This document shows, in pieces, positions 10,389 through 20,700 of a DNA stretch of 64,000 nucleotides. The DNA comes from Candidatus Caldisaccharidevorator malaysiensis (lineage in GTDB: Bacteria > Armatimonadota > Fervidibacteria > Fervidibacterales > Fervidibacteraceae). Below the pieces are notes generated by a model that was given only the letters and a program-made list of their open reading frames with translations, was not told the origin of the DNA and searched no databases. Made by a program: the position numbers and the translations under genes. The stretch covers positions 1 through 64,000 of the forward strand of contig JANXBO010000005.1 of NCBI GenBank assembly GCA_025057575.1, written 5' to 3'. Numbering within the stretch: position 1 is the first letter of the stretch; each line of letters starts with the position of its first letter.

Positions 10389-11798
10389 TTAGCCGACCGA
10401 TCCTTCCAGTTGCAATTCAATGAGCCGGTTCAGTTCCACCGCATACTCCATCGGCAGTTCCTTAGCGAAGTCCCTGAAGAAGCCGTTGACGATCAACTTA
10501 ATGGCTTCCTCTTCCGAAAGACCCCTACTGGTCAGATAGAACAACTGTTCTTCCCCGATCTTGCTGACGGTCGCCTCGTGAGCGACTTCCACCTGCTCCT
10601 CTTCAATCTCCATCACGGGGTAGGTGTCCGTTCGGGACTCTTCATCAAGAAGAAGAGCGTCGCAGCGCACATTCACCTTGACCCGCTTGCAGTTGGGGTA
10701 GACCTTAACCATTCCTCGGTAAGAGGCTCTCCCGCCCGCCATAGAGATGGACTTGCTGGTCACAATGCTGGTGGTATCGGGAGCGGCGTGAATCATCTTG
10801 GCACCGGCGTCCTGGTGCTGACCAGCGGAGGCGAAGGCGACCGAGAGAACCTCCCCTCTGGCACCCCGACCCAGCATATACACGCACGGATACTTCATCG
10901 TGATCTTGCTTCCCAGGTTGCCGTCTACCCAGATGATGCTGGCGTCCTCGTAGGCGACGCCCCTCTTGGTGACCAAATTGTAGACATTGTGGCTCCAGTT
11001 CTGGATCGTGGTGTAGCGGATGGTGGCGCCCTTCTTAGCGATCAGTTCCACGACGGCGGAGTGGAGGGAATCGGTAGCGTAGATGGGTGCCGTGCAGCCT
11101 TCAATATAGTGGACGAAACTACCCTCTTCGGCGATGATCAGGGTCCTCTCAAACTGACCGACATTTTCAGCATTGATCCGGAAGTAGGCTTGCAAGGGCA
11201 TCTCCACTCGGACGCCCGGGGGAACATAGACGAAACTGCCCCCGCTCCAGACAGCGGTGTTGAGGGCAGCGAACTTGTTGTCCGCTGCTGGGATAACGGT
11301 CCCGAAGTATTCGCGCACGATGTCGGGATACTCTCGGACAGCGGTGTCCGTGTCCACAAAGATGACCCCTTGCTTTGCCAAATCTTCTCGGATCTTGTGG
11401 TAGACGACCTCGCTGTCATACTGGGCACCCAATCCCGCTAAGAACCGCCTCTCGGCTTCGGGGATGCCCAGTTTGTCGTAAGTGCGCTTGATGTATTCGG
11501 GAACGTCGTCCCAGGATTGGACCTTCCTTCTGGTCGGCGAGGCGTAGTAGGTGATTTCGTCAAAGTTGATGTCCGAAAGGTCCGCTCCCCATCGGGGCAG
11601 GGGCTTTCTCAAAAAGATCTCCAGAGCCTGCAGCCGCTCTTTGCGCATCCAGTCGGGCTCTCCCTTGTAGTGGGAGATGGCTTCCACTACTTCCCGGGAA
11701 AGCCCCTTGGGGACGACGAAATCATACTTAGCATCTTCGTCCCGAAAGCCGTATCGGTAAACCGCTAACTGTTTCAGTTGCTCGTCCTGGCTGATCAT
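10389..11798 (-). CDS. sufB: Fe-S cluster assembly protein SufB
   Basis: Highly conserved SufB sequence ([48 protein letters not shown]). Confidence 0.97.
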   Translation of the reverse strand: MISQDEQLKQLAVYRYGFRDEDAKYDFVVPKGLSREVVEAISHYKGEPDWMRKERLQALEIFLRKPLPRWGADLSDINFDEITYYASPTRRKVQSWDDVPEYIKRTYDKLGIPEAERRFLAGLGAQYDSEVVYHKIREDLAKQGVIFVDTDTAVREYPDIVREYFGTVIPAADNKFAALNTAVWSGGSFVYVPPGVRVEMPLQAYFRINAENVGQFERTLIIAEEGSFVHYIEGCTAPIYATDSLHSAVVELIAKKGATIRYTTIQNWSHNVYNLVTKRGVAYEDASIIWVDGNLGSKITMKYPCVYMLGRGARGEVLSVAFASAGQHQDAGAKMIHAAPDTTSIVTSKSISMAGGRASYRGMVKVYPNCKRVKVNVRCDALLLDEESRTDTYPVMEIEEEQVEVAHEATVSKIGEEQLFYLTSRGLSEEEAIKLIVNGFFRDFAKELPMEYAVELNRLIELQLEGSVG

Positions 11799-11825
11799 CT
11801 GATGACCTCCTTCTTTGGTCTCCTC

Positions 11826-12629
11826 TCAGTCGGAACCCGACGGTTCCTTGACAAATCCTGCCTGTTCGTGGAGTCTTTTCTCCAGAAAGTCATAGCCCAT
11901 CTCTTCCAGCCTTTCCGCCAGTTCGGGTCCATCGCTGAGGACGACTCTTCCGTCCATCATCACATTGACCCGGTGGAGGGGCTGGATGTATCGGAGAATG
12001 CGCTGGTAGTGGGTGATGATCAAAACACCCATCTTGCCTTGGGACTCAGCGAAAATCCTGTTAACAGCGTTGGCGACGATCCGAACGGCGTCAATGTCCA
12101 GTCCCGAGTCCGTTTCGTCCATCACGACCATCTCGGGCTCCAAGACCGCCATCTGAAGGATCTCGCACCGTTTCTTTTCGCCGCCCGAGAAGCCTTCGTT
12201 CAGGTTTCGGTTGGCAAAACTGGGATCCATATCCAGCAGTTTCAGTTTTTGGACCAGTTGTCGATGGAACCTGCCGACGGGAACTTCTTGACCGGTCCGC
12301 GCCTGATAGGCGATGTGAAGGAAATTGCCCAAGGCGACCCCGGGAATTTCCACGGGGTATTGGAAAGCTAGGAAAAGACCCTTTTTTGCCCGCTCATCGG
12401 GCGAAAGTTCCAGAATGTTTTCCCCCTTCCAAAGGACCTGTCCTTCCAAAACCTCATAGCGGGGATGCCCCATAAGGGTCTGAGCGAGGGTGCTTTTGCC
12501 AGACCCGTTGGGACCCATCAGGGCGTGGATCTCTCCCTTGGGGACGACCAGGTCCACCCCTTTCAAAATCTCTTTGCCGTCCACCGCGACCCTTAAGCCG
12601 CGAATTTCCAAAGCGTCCGTTTGTGCCAT
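11826..12629 (-). CDS. sufC: Fe-S cluster assembly ATPase SufC
   Basis: ALMGPNGSGKSTLAQTLMGHP, GFSGGEKKRCEILQM, DETDSGLDIDAV; ATG at 12629 with GGAGG upstream, overlapping the previous gene's stop (TGATG). Confidence 0.97.
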   Translation of the reverse strand: MAQTDALEIRGLRVAVDGKEILKGVDLVVPKGEIHALMGPNGSGKSTLAQTLMGHPRYEVLEGQVLWKGENILELSPDERAKKGLFLAFQYPVEIPGVALGNFLHIAYQARTGQEVPVGRFHRQLVQKLKLLDMDPSFANRNLNEGFSGGEKKRCEILQMAVLEPEMVVMDETDSGLDIDAVRIVANAVNRIFAESQGKMGVLIITHYQRILRYIQPLHRVNVMMDGRVVLSDGPELAERLEEMGYDFLEKRLHEQAGFVKEPSGSD

Positions 12630-13333
12630 CAACGTTCCTCCTTCTCCCTTTTGGTCGTTTGCTTAGGGATGAAATAAAGACAGCAGTTATCGCCCTTTGC
12701 CTGATGGCAGGGTCGTTCCACAGTTGTGCCAGTCACGAGTTGCAGCATCTCCAATTCTGCCGTGCAGGCTTGGGGATACGCTTTGGCAACCATCTCTATC
12801 GGGCAGTTGTGGAGAATGAGCACATAACCGTCATCCCTCTCCTCAAACTTGACCAAGTAGCCTTCGTGATCCAAATAATCGGCGAGGGCTTTGACCTTTT
12901 CGCTCAAAGGGCATTCGGACCCCAGGAAGGGATCAAAGAGACTTCGGCGGTGCCGACGGAAAAGTTCCAGTAGGTAGTCATCTCCAAAATCGGACCCGAC
13001 ACTTTCCAGGACCAGTTTCGCCAGTTGGTCGTAGCGCCTGGGGAAAAGAGACTCTTGCGCCTTCTGGGTCAGGGAAAAGACCTCTGCCGGTCGTCCTTTC
13101 CTTCCTCTGACCACCTCCGAGGCGACCCAGCCAACCTCTCCCAGGGCTTTCAGGTGGTGATGGACCGCCACTCGGCTGATCCCCAGACACTTTCCAATTT
13201 CCGTTGCCGTTGCCTGTCCTTTTTCCTTCAAGAGTCGCAAGAGACTTTTCCGCGTTGCGGAAAGACCCTCTGCTAACGCACTGTCCAGAGGCTCCCCTGT
13301 TTCCTTCCGATCTTTCACCGGCACAACTGCCAT
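12629..13333 (-). CDS. SufR-like winged-helix transcriptional regulator with C-terminal cysteine-rich sensor
   Basis: N-terminal HTH (ATATEIGKCLGISRVAVHHHLKAL), C-terminal Cys-rich region (HNCPIEMVAKAYPQAC...RPCHQAKGDNCC), directly upstream of sufC. Confidence 0.85.
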   Translation of the reverse strand: MAVVPVKDRKETGEPLDSALAEGLSATRKSLLRLLKEKGQATATEIGKCLGISRVAVHHHLKALGEVGWVASEVVRGRKGRPAEVFSLTQKAQESLFPRRYDQLAKLVLESVGSDFGDDYLLELFRRHRRSLFDPFLGSECPLSEKVKALADYLDHEGYLVKFEERDDGYVLILHNCPIEMVAKAYPQACTAELEMLQLVTGTTVERPCHQAKGDNCCLYFIPKQTTKREKEER

Positions 13334-13378
13334 CGTGGCAAGCCCCCAAATTGGACGGTCGGTTGACTGGTGCCCGCC

Positions 13379-14068
13379 TCACTTGCGGGCAATTTCCGCT
13401 AACTCCTTCGTGTTGATGACGATAATCTGGCGGCGGTGCTTCCGAATGATGCCCCTCTGTGCCCAGTCGCTGAGGACGCGAACGGTCGTCTCAATAGTCG
13501 TTCCCGCCATCGCCGCCAGTCCATAGCGGGTGAAACTGGGATCCAGGGCAACTCCCTCCTGAGTCCTCTTTCCGAATCGGCTCAGAAGAGCCAGAAGAAG
13601 GGAAGCGAGCCGTCGCTCCACTCCCACAGTGCTCAGCAGGCGAATCGTTTCCTGAGCTTGACGAAGGCGAGCGGCGAGGTCCGTGATGATGTGCTCCGCA
13701 AGGGCGGGTCGGGATCGGAGCGCATAGAGAAGGGCTTCCCGGCTCAACCGATAAGCAACAACATCAGTAAGGGCGGTCGCATCAGTGTCGTAAGGTTCTC
13801 GGTCAAAGACCGGCAGTTCCCCCACCAAATTGCCCCGGGTGCAGACGGCGACGATCGTCTTACCGCCCCCCCGAACAGCCTTGGAGAGGACGACCTTCCC
13901 TTCCTCAATCAGATAGAGCCACTGAGGGGGGTCGCCCTCGTAGAACAAAAACTCCCCTTTCTTGAACGTTTCCCGAACCCCTGAAACGGCTCTCAGCAAG
14001 GGATGGGACAGGGGAGTCTTTTTCTTCTGCTGTGTTTCTTTTGTATCTATGGTCTGGATAGCCGCCAT
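13379..14068 (-). CDS. Crp/Fnr-family transcriptional regulator
   Basis: cNMP-binding-like fold (GEFLFYEGDPPQWLYLIEEGKVVLSK...GNLVGELPVFD) and C-terminal HTH (YGLAAMAGTTIETTVRVLSDW). Confidence 0.88.
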   Translation of the reverse strand: MAAIQTIDTKETQQKKKTPLSHPLLRAVSGVRETFKKGEFLFYEGDPPQWLYLIEEGKVVLSKAVRGGGKTIVAVCTRGNLVGELPVFDREPYDTDATALTDVVAYRLSREALLYALRSRPALAEHIITDLAARLRQAQETIRLLSTVGVERRLASLLLALLSRFGKRTQEGVALDPSFTRYGLAAMAGTTIETTVRVLSDWAQRGIIRKHRRQIIVINTKELAEIARK

Positions 14069-14093
14069 TGGCGATCCTCCTTTCCTTCTGTCG

Positions 14094-14711
14094 TTAAAGC
14101 ACTTCCCTCTTTCGGTGCGCCCCCCAGGGCTCCCTGCGGATCTTTTCCTGAAGTTTCATAATCCCCTCCAAGATTGCTTCGGGTCTGGGAGGGCAGCCGG
14201 CTATGTAGACGTCTACCGGAACGATCCGGTCAACGCCCTGAACGATGGCATAGTTCTGAAAGACCCCACCGCACGAGGCGCAGGTGCCCATTGCAATGAC
14301 CCACTTTGGGTTGGGCATCTGATCGTAGATGCGCTTGAGCGCCGGTGCCATCTTCCAAGAGCAGCGCCCGGCGACGATCATCAGGTCTGCCTGTCTGGGC
14401 GAGCCTCGGAATACCTCAGCGCCAAACCGGGCGATGTCATTTCGGGGACCGACCATCGCCATCATCTCAATTGCGCAACAAGCCAGTCCAAACGATGCCG
14501 GCCAAAGGGAATGGCTCCTCGCCAGATTGATCAAACTACGCACCGGATCCGCCTTCAAGAATTCCTCTAACTTAGCCAGAACAACCGATCGCCCGATCAA
14601 CTGCCTCTCCTCTTCCGTCAGTTCTCCCGTCGCCTCTTGCGGCGGATAAATAGTCAGTTCCCGACCGTCAATCCGAGCCGTCACCGGTTCCCTGCGCTCT
14701 CCTCTTTCCAA
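14094..14711 (-). CDS. nuoB: NADH-quinone oxidoreductase subunit B-like
   Basis: [73 protein letters not shown]. Confidence 0.9.
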   Translation of the reverse strand: MERGERREPVTARIDGRELTIYPPQEATGELTEEERQLIGRSVVLAKLEEFLKADPVRSLINLARSHSLWPASFGLACCAIEMMAMVGPRNDIARFGAEVFRGSPRQADLMIVAGRCSWKMAPALKRIYDQMPNPKWVIAMGTCASCGGVFQNYAIVQGVDRIVPVDVYIAGCPPRPEAILEGIMKLQEKIRREPWGAHRKREVL

Positions 14712-14766
14712 CTGTCTTCACCTGCCTCATTATGCCATAACGATCGGATTTTGTAAATAGTTACTT

Positions 14767-16173
14767 TTACAAAATCTTAACAGCCTTGCCTTTGTGCAGA
14801 TGGTCATAAAGGGCGGCGTAGAGTCGGTCCCTGGGGACGCAGCCGGTGGGGGCCTGACCGAGGGGATGATCTTTTGTCCTCATTAAGGTCGTGCAGAAAC
14901 TAACCGCCAAACAGACCTTTCGGACATCCATCGCACCGGTGTTCAAAAGGTCTTGGGCAAAGTCGGGGTAGGCAAGGGCGCCCCGACCGACCCCCACGAT
15001 GTCTACCCTTTCCCGCCTAAGGTTTGCCTCAGCAGCCATCCAAAGAAACTGCCTCAAGAAACTGTATCCGGTCCCGACTATCAAGGCTTGCGGACCGACG
15101 GCTTTTTTGACCTGTGCCGTCGCTTGGAAATGGCGGGCGACACCGACCAAGGGATGTTCCGGTGCTGGATAACCGTCGTTCGGCGGTCGGTCAAAGGGGC
15201 GACCGATGTGGGGATTGGCATAGGGGTTGCCCATCGTCACATTGACCATCTGGACCCCCAGATCCACCATCTCCTTAATCCACTGAATCGGTTCTGTCAA
15301 GTCCACCTTAAGGGGATCGTTGGGATCGCATCCAAAGCCATAAAGAAAGGGTTGGGGATACTTTTCGGGTCTTCCCGAAGAGTCAAAGGCGGGTCCATCA
15401 AAAACATTAATTCGGCTGGCGAGCAGGATCTGGTCGCCGATCTGATTCCAAATTTCAAGGAAAATTTGCCTTGCCAAGCGGGTTCGGTGGCTCAGGTCCC
15501 CGCCATAGGGACCCGGTCTGGTCTTTGCCGAAAGGAGTTCGCTTAAAAGGTATCGGTGGCACTGTTTGATGTCCACAAAGTCAAATCCGACGGACCAAGC
15601 CAGGCGGGCGGCGTGAAGAAAATCTTTCGTCAAGTCTTCCAGTTCTCCATCGGTCACATAGCGACCCGACCAGCGGGCAGGCAGGCGTCGGTCCAATACG
15701 GGGTCCCCAACGACAGGGCGGGGATCTTGGTAGCAATACCGACCCGAATGGGTTAACTGAAGACCGATCAGAATTCTTTCCTCACCAAATCGTTCCTTAT
15801 GCCGCTGCCGGATCCTTTTCACGAGTCGCTCAAAATCCTTAGCCGTCTGTTCATTGATGCACAACTGGCGGGGATTGGCTCTCCCTTCAAGGGAAACGGC
15901 GGTCGCCTCCACCCAGATTAAGGCACCCCCTCCCGTCGCCAGCCTTTCATAGCGTCTCTCGGTCAATGCCGAAGGTCGTCCATCCGTTGTCCCGTCACAG
16001 CCCTCCATCGGATGGTAGGCAAAGGCGTTCCAAAGTTTTCTCCCCCCAACCGACACCGGTTGGGCAAGTCTCCTGACCTGACTGTCCAAAATGATCTGGT
16101 CGGTGAGACCCAGACGATTGACCTCGTTTGCCAACTGTTCCGCTGACCGATAATGAAAAAAGGGCATCGCCAC
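14767..16173 (-). CDS. NADH:flavin oxidoreductase / old yellow enzyme family
   Basis: TIM-barrel OYE motifs: FAYHPMEGCDGTTDG, LIGLQLTHSGRY, FDFVDIKQCHRYLLSELLS, VGVGRGALAYPDF. Confidence 0.85.
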   Translation of the reverse strand: MAMPFFHYRSAEQLANEVNRLGLTDQIILDSQVRRLAQPVSVGGRKLWNAFAYHPMEGCDGTTDGRPSALTERRYERLATGGGALIWVEATAVSLEGRANPRQLCINEQTAKDFERLVKRIRQRHKERFGEERILIGLQLTHSGRYCYQDPRPVVGDPVLDRRLPARWSGRYVTDGELEDLTKDFLHAARLAWSVGFDFVDIKQCHRYLLSELLSAKTRPGPYGGDLSHRTRLARQIFLEIWNQIGDQILLASRINVFDGPAFDSSGRPEKYPQPFLYGFGCDPNDPLKVDLTEPIQWIKEMVDLGVQMVNVTMGNPYANPHIGRPFDRPPNDGYPAPEHPLVGVARHFQATAQVKKAVGPQALIVGTGYSFLRQFLWMAAEANLRRERVDIVGVGRGALAYPDFAQDLLNTGAMDVRKVCLAVSFCTTLMRTKDHPLGQAPTGCVPRDRLYAALYDHLHKGKAVKIL

Positions 16174-16316
16174 ACCTCCAATGAATTGACGAAAAGTTTG
16201 GCTTTCGCATCACCCTTTGGGCGCCCTTCTCATAAAGGATCTTGTTCAAGACCCATCCGTCCTTTCGCTACACTTATCAATAACTGGGCAGAGGGCGTTG
16301 ACGGGACGGACCGAAA

Positions 16317-17741
16317 ATGGAAGGAGAGCAAAAGCCAAGCAAGGCAGAACTACTGAGACGCCTGCCATCGGTTCATCAGGTTTTGGAACGGGTCCGCGGG
16401 GATGATTGGGCGAAGGCGATGCCAGCGGTTTTCTTGCGAGAGGCAGTGCGTCACGCCCTGGAGCGAGCCCGCAGGGCGATTCAGGAAGGCACTATGACAA
16501 CGGCTCCCGATACAGAGGAAGTTTGCCGAACGGCACGGCAACTGTTGCCCCAAGTCCTTCCCCTGATGCCCCGAACGATCAATGCGACGGGGATCATCGT
16601 TCATACGGGTCTGGGGCGATCCCTTCTCTCGCAAAGAGCCCTTGATCGTTTAACAAAGGTTGCGACCAGCGCCTGCGCCCTGGAGATTGATGAAGTAACG
16701 GGAGAGAGAAGTTTTCGGGACATCCGCATTGAAAAACTTCTCACATTTCTGACAGGAGCTGAAGCCGCCACCGTCGTCAATAACAATGCCGCCGCCGTTC
16801 TCTTGATTCTTAACACCCACGCCGAAGACCGAGAGGTGATCGTCTCACGGGGGGAACTGGTGGAGATCGGAGGCGGATTTCGGATTCCGGAGATCCTCAA
16901 AAAGAGCGGGGCTCGGTTAGTGGAGGTCGGAACGACCAACAAGACCCGCCGAAAAGATTACGAGGAAGCGATTACGGAAAGGACTGCTTTGATCTTAAAA
17001 GTTCACAAAAGTAATTTCCGAATCGTTGGATTCAGCGAAGAAGTGCCTCTTGCCGAACTGGTGGATTGTGCCCGTCGCTATCAACTACCGGTCGTTGAGG
17101 ATCTCGGTAGTGGTGCTTTAGTTGATGTCAGTCGGGCAGGCATTGAAAAGGAGCCTCTTGTTCAAGAGAGTGTGAAGCAAGGTGCGGATCTGGTATGTTT
17201 CAGCGGTGACAAGTTGTTGGGGGGACCTCAGGCAGGGATCATTGTCGGAAAGAAGCACCTGATTGAGCCGTTGCGAAAGAATCCCCTTTACCGAGCCTTT
17301 CGGGTGGATAAACTGACCTTAGCCGCCTTAGAAGGGACCTTGCTGGCGTATGCCGATCCTGAGGGGGTGTGGGATGAGGTCCCCACTTTGCGAGCCATCA
17401 TTCGTCCTGCTCAACAGGTTCGCAAACAGTCCGCCCGATTGATCAGGATGCTCTTGAAAGGCGGTCTGCCCAGGTCTCATTTGTCTCTTATTGCCAGTCA
17501 GTCTCAGGTGGGCGGGGGTGCTTTACCCGATCAATTTCTGCCGACCTGGTGTGTGAGAATTCAGCCACCCAACGGTGTCTCGGCTGATGATTTGTCCCGC
17601 CGTTTACGGTGTGGCATTCCATCCGTTATCGGAAGGGTTCAGGATAATGCAGTTCTCCTGGATATGCGGACGGTGCAGCAGCACGAGATGGCGGAACTGG
17701 CGGAAGCGGTGGTTCAGGCTTGGGAATCGGTTTCCAAATAG
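16317..17741 (+). CDS. selA: L-seryl-tRNA(Sec) selenium transferase
   Basis: RRLPSVHQVL, INATGIIVHTGLGRSLLS, VSRGELVEIGGGFRIPEI, DLVCFSGDKLLGGPQAGIIVG (PLP lysine). Confidence 0.9.
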   Translation: MEGEQKPSKAELLRRLPSVHQVLERVRGDDWAKAMPAVFLREAVRHALERARRAIQEGTMTTAPDTEEVCRTARQLLPQVLPLMPRTINATGIIVHTGLGRSLLSQRALDRLTKVATSACALEIDEVTGERSFRDIRIEKLLTFLTGAEAATVVNNNAAAVLLILNTHAEDREVIVSRGELVEIGGGFRIPEILKKSGARLVEVGTTNKTRRKDYEEAITERTALILKVHKSNFRIVGFSEEVPLAELVDCARRYQLPVVEDLGSGALVDVSRAGIEKEPLVQESVKQGADLVCFSGDKLLGGPQAGIIVGKKHLIEPLRKNPLYRAFRVDKLTLAALEGTLLAYADPEGVWDEVPTLRAIIRPAQQVRKQSARLIRMLLKGGLPRSHLSLIASQSQVGGGALPDQFLPTWCVRIQPPNGVSADDLSRRLRCGIPSVIGRVQDNAVLLDMRTVQQHEMAELAEAVVQAWESVSK

Positions 17742-20700
17742 TAACCGACGCGCGACCTCAGCAAAGAATTGAGTCCAACTGGGTTGCCCGCCTTTCTCTC
17801 CTCTTGGTGGCGGTGTGTGTTCTGATGTCTCTGATTATTTCTTGGACCCTACCCGAGCAAGTCGTCTCGTTAGCAAAGAACGGAGGTTTTGAGAAAGGGA
17901 CTTGGTTCTGGAGTTTAACCGGCGAGGCTGCTGTCGTGTCAGACCCAAAGGCACCGGATGGCCATCAAGTTTTATTGTGCCGTCAAGCAGGGGATGGTGC
18001 CTTTCAAACGATCATCATAGAAAGGGGTCAAACCTACACCGTTTCAGCGAAACTGAAAACAGAAAAAGTGGTGCCGAGAGGGATCGGTTTCGCCTATGCG
18101 GCAATTTACGAATTCAATTGGTTTGGGGAACTGGTTGCGTTTTCTGATTTTGCAAAGAGAACGGGCACAACTGACTGGTCCTCAGAGGTTTATACTTGGC
18201 AAACGAAGGAAACGACCGCTTATATAGAAATCCGTTGTGGTTTATACAACGCAGATGGTTTCGCCCTCTTTGACGATTTTCGGTTGAACAGGGGTGAAAA
18301 GATTGTGGAAAGTGAACCGACGGACTTAGGTCGTGGGAGTGTGGCTTTAATTTTTGACGAGGCAAACCTCCCTCCTAATTTGGCAAGCCCTTCTGTGCAA
18401 CAATTAGAGACAGCGCTTCAGGCAAGCGGATACCAAACCGGCATCGTTGGACAAGCGGAACTATCCAATTTAGATTTCGTTGCTCAAATGTCGGAACAGG
18501 TCTCCCTAATTGTGTTTCCAAACGCACCTTACTTCCCGATAAGCGCTCACAAAGGTTTGCTCCAATTGCTCACTTCTGGAGTGGACCTTATGACTTTCGG
18601 TGGATATGCCTTTGATGTCCCTTTGGTCAGAAAAGGTGACCAGTTTCAGCCCTGGACCGAAGTGGACCAGAAGACGGAACAAGTTCTGGCTAACCCCGGC
18701 TTTGAAGACTTGACTCAGGAGGGTCTTCCAATTGGATGGGAGCGGACCGATCAGCGGGCTTGTATCGTTACCCAGAAAGAAGTTTATGCTGGTGCGCAAG
18801 CAGCAGCAGTCATCATCCCAGCGGATCAGGAGAACAGCGCAACTTGGCACACCCAAATTCCTGCTGAGCCGGGCGGGACCTACCGCCTTTCGGGTTGGAT
18901 GAAAACGGAGGGTATCAAAGGGAGGGGCTATGCCTACCTTGCCTACTACCCCTCCGCAGGGGATCGTTGGATAGCGCCTCGTGACATTGCGCAAGTAAAA
19001 GGGAGCACATCCTGGCAACAGTATTCAGCGATTTTTACCGTCCCGTTTCCCGCTGATGGTCTTTCCATTCGGTTTGGTATTTATCTGGGATCGGGCGCAG
19101 CCTTTTTTGACGAGATTCGGTTGGAGAAGTTAGAGCGGGCACCTTGGATTAACACCCGCTACGGTTCTCCTCAAGACGGTCTGGAAATCTCTCCGTTGCA
19201 ACTGGGTCTTTTTGACGCTGATTATCCGTTGCGAAAGGTGCGGCGGGTTCGGTCCGTCGTCTCCTTTCTCAACCAATGGCAAATGGAGGCACCCGAAAGC
19301 GAGTTATCGGGGTTTTCCGCCTGTGGGGTGTTAAGAGGCAATGCCCGCTGGGTTCCCATTTTAAGGGCAGAGGATCGGTTCGGTCGCTTGCGAGGTCACG
19401 CCGGAGCGATGATGGTTCACTATCAGGGTCCCTTCACCGGATCGGTGTGGACCTTTTTCGGATTGGACCGGCGAAACTTACTTGACGAAAACGGTTTCTC
19501 TGAAAAGGTTCTCATACCCTTACTGCGAAAGATGCGAGTTGGTGTGTATCTAACTTCCTGCGAGTTTTCTCTCGCCTGTTATCGTCCGGGTCAAAAGCCG
19601 GTCCTTTCCTTGTCGGTCGCCAATTTCGGTCCTTTATCGCAATCGGGAAAAGCGGAAGTATCTCTCTTCTCCGTTCCCCTTAAGGGAGAAGGGGATCCGA
19701 AAAAGGTGTGGACGGGTGAGATCAGAGTCGAGGCGCCGGCTTATCAGAGCCAGAAAGTTTCCCTAACAGTAAACAGAGCAGATTTGGACGAGGGACTTTA
19801 CCGAGCGGAGGTGCGACTGTTCGTCACCGATCAAATTTGCGACAGTGGGCAGGCAGGCTTTGTTGTTTGGGACGGGAAAAGTTTTCCTCGTCCTCTTACT
19901 TTTAAATATCAAAACAACTACTTCCACGTCAACGGTCGCCCGACCTTCCTTTTGGGAACGGACACTTGGAACAACTGGTTCGCATCCCCTTCTCAACGGG
20001 ATCCCTTGTTTTGGTGGGAGCAGATTCAAAAGTGCCGGGACTTTGGTGTGATGGTCTTAGAAAACCTGCAGATGTGGACGCCCGACTATCGTTACTCGGA
20101 AGAATATTGGTCCCGACTGGACGCAGCCCTTTATCTGTGCCATCAGGCAGGTATCGTGTATATGGCAGGTCTTTTGATTGGAGGGGACGTGGCGGTAGAT
20201 GATGAAACGCTAAGTCAACAGGAGAGATTTGTTGCAGAATTTGCCCGCCGCTACCGAAAGGCTGATGGGTTAATTTACTACATTAATGGGGACTATCAAT
20301 TGCGACCCAAGTCGGAAGAGCAAAAAGACCTCAAGTGGCAGATTCAGCAAACCGAGAAATGGAATAGAAGAATCGTCTCTGCCATCCGGTCTGAGGATCC
20401 AGACCATCCCATCACCAGTGAATATTACCAGGTGCCGATCGGTGGTCTTGACCTTCGTTTAACTCTGGACGGTCTGGATGTTGCCAACATCGGCTATTTT
20501 GACGAACCCCTCAAAGACATCCTTCGCTTTCCCGCCGTCTTCAAGATGATTGATCATCGTCTTTATGGCAAGTCCCTTAACGTGGGGGAGTTTGGTGTGA
20601 AGACTCATCCTGCCTGGGCAAGAGAACTGGGTGGAAGGGGTTATCACATCAAGAGAACGGAGGAAGATAGATGGAAACTGTTTCTCTTGATCCCCCACTA

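Noticed and set aside
10365-11441. 358-aa plus-strand ORF opposite sufB
   Set aside because: Antisense shadow of a highly conserved SufB; no recognisable domain.
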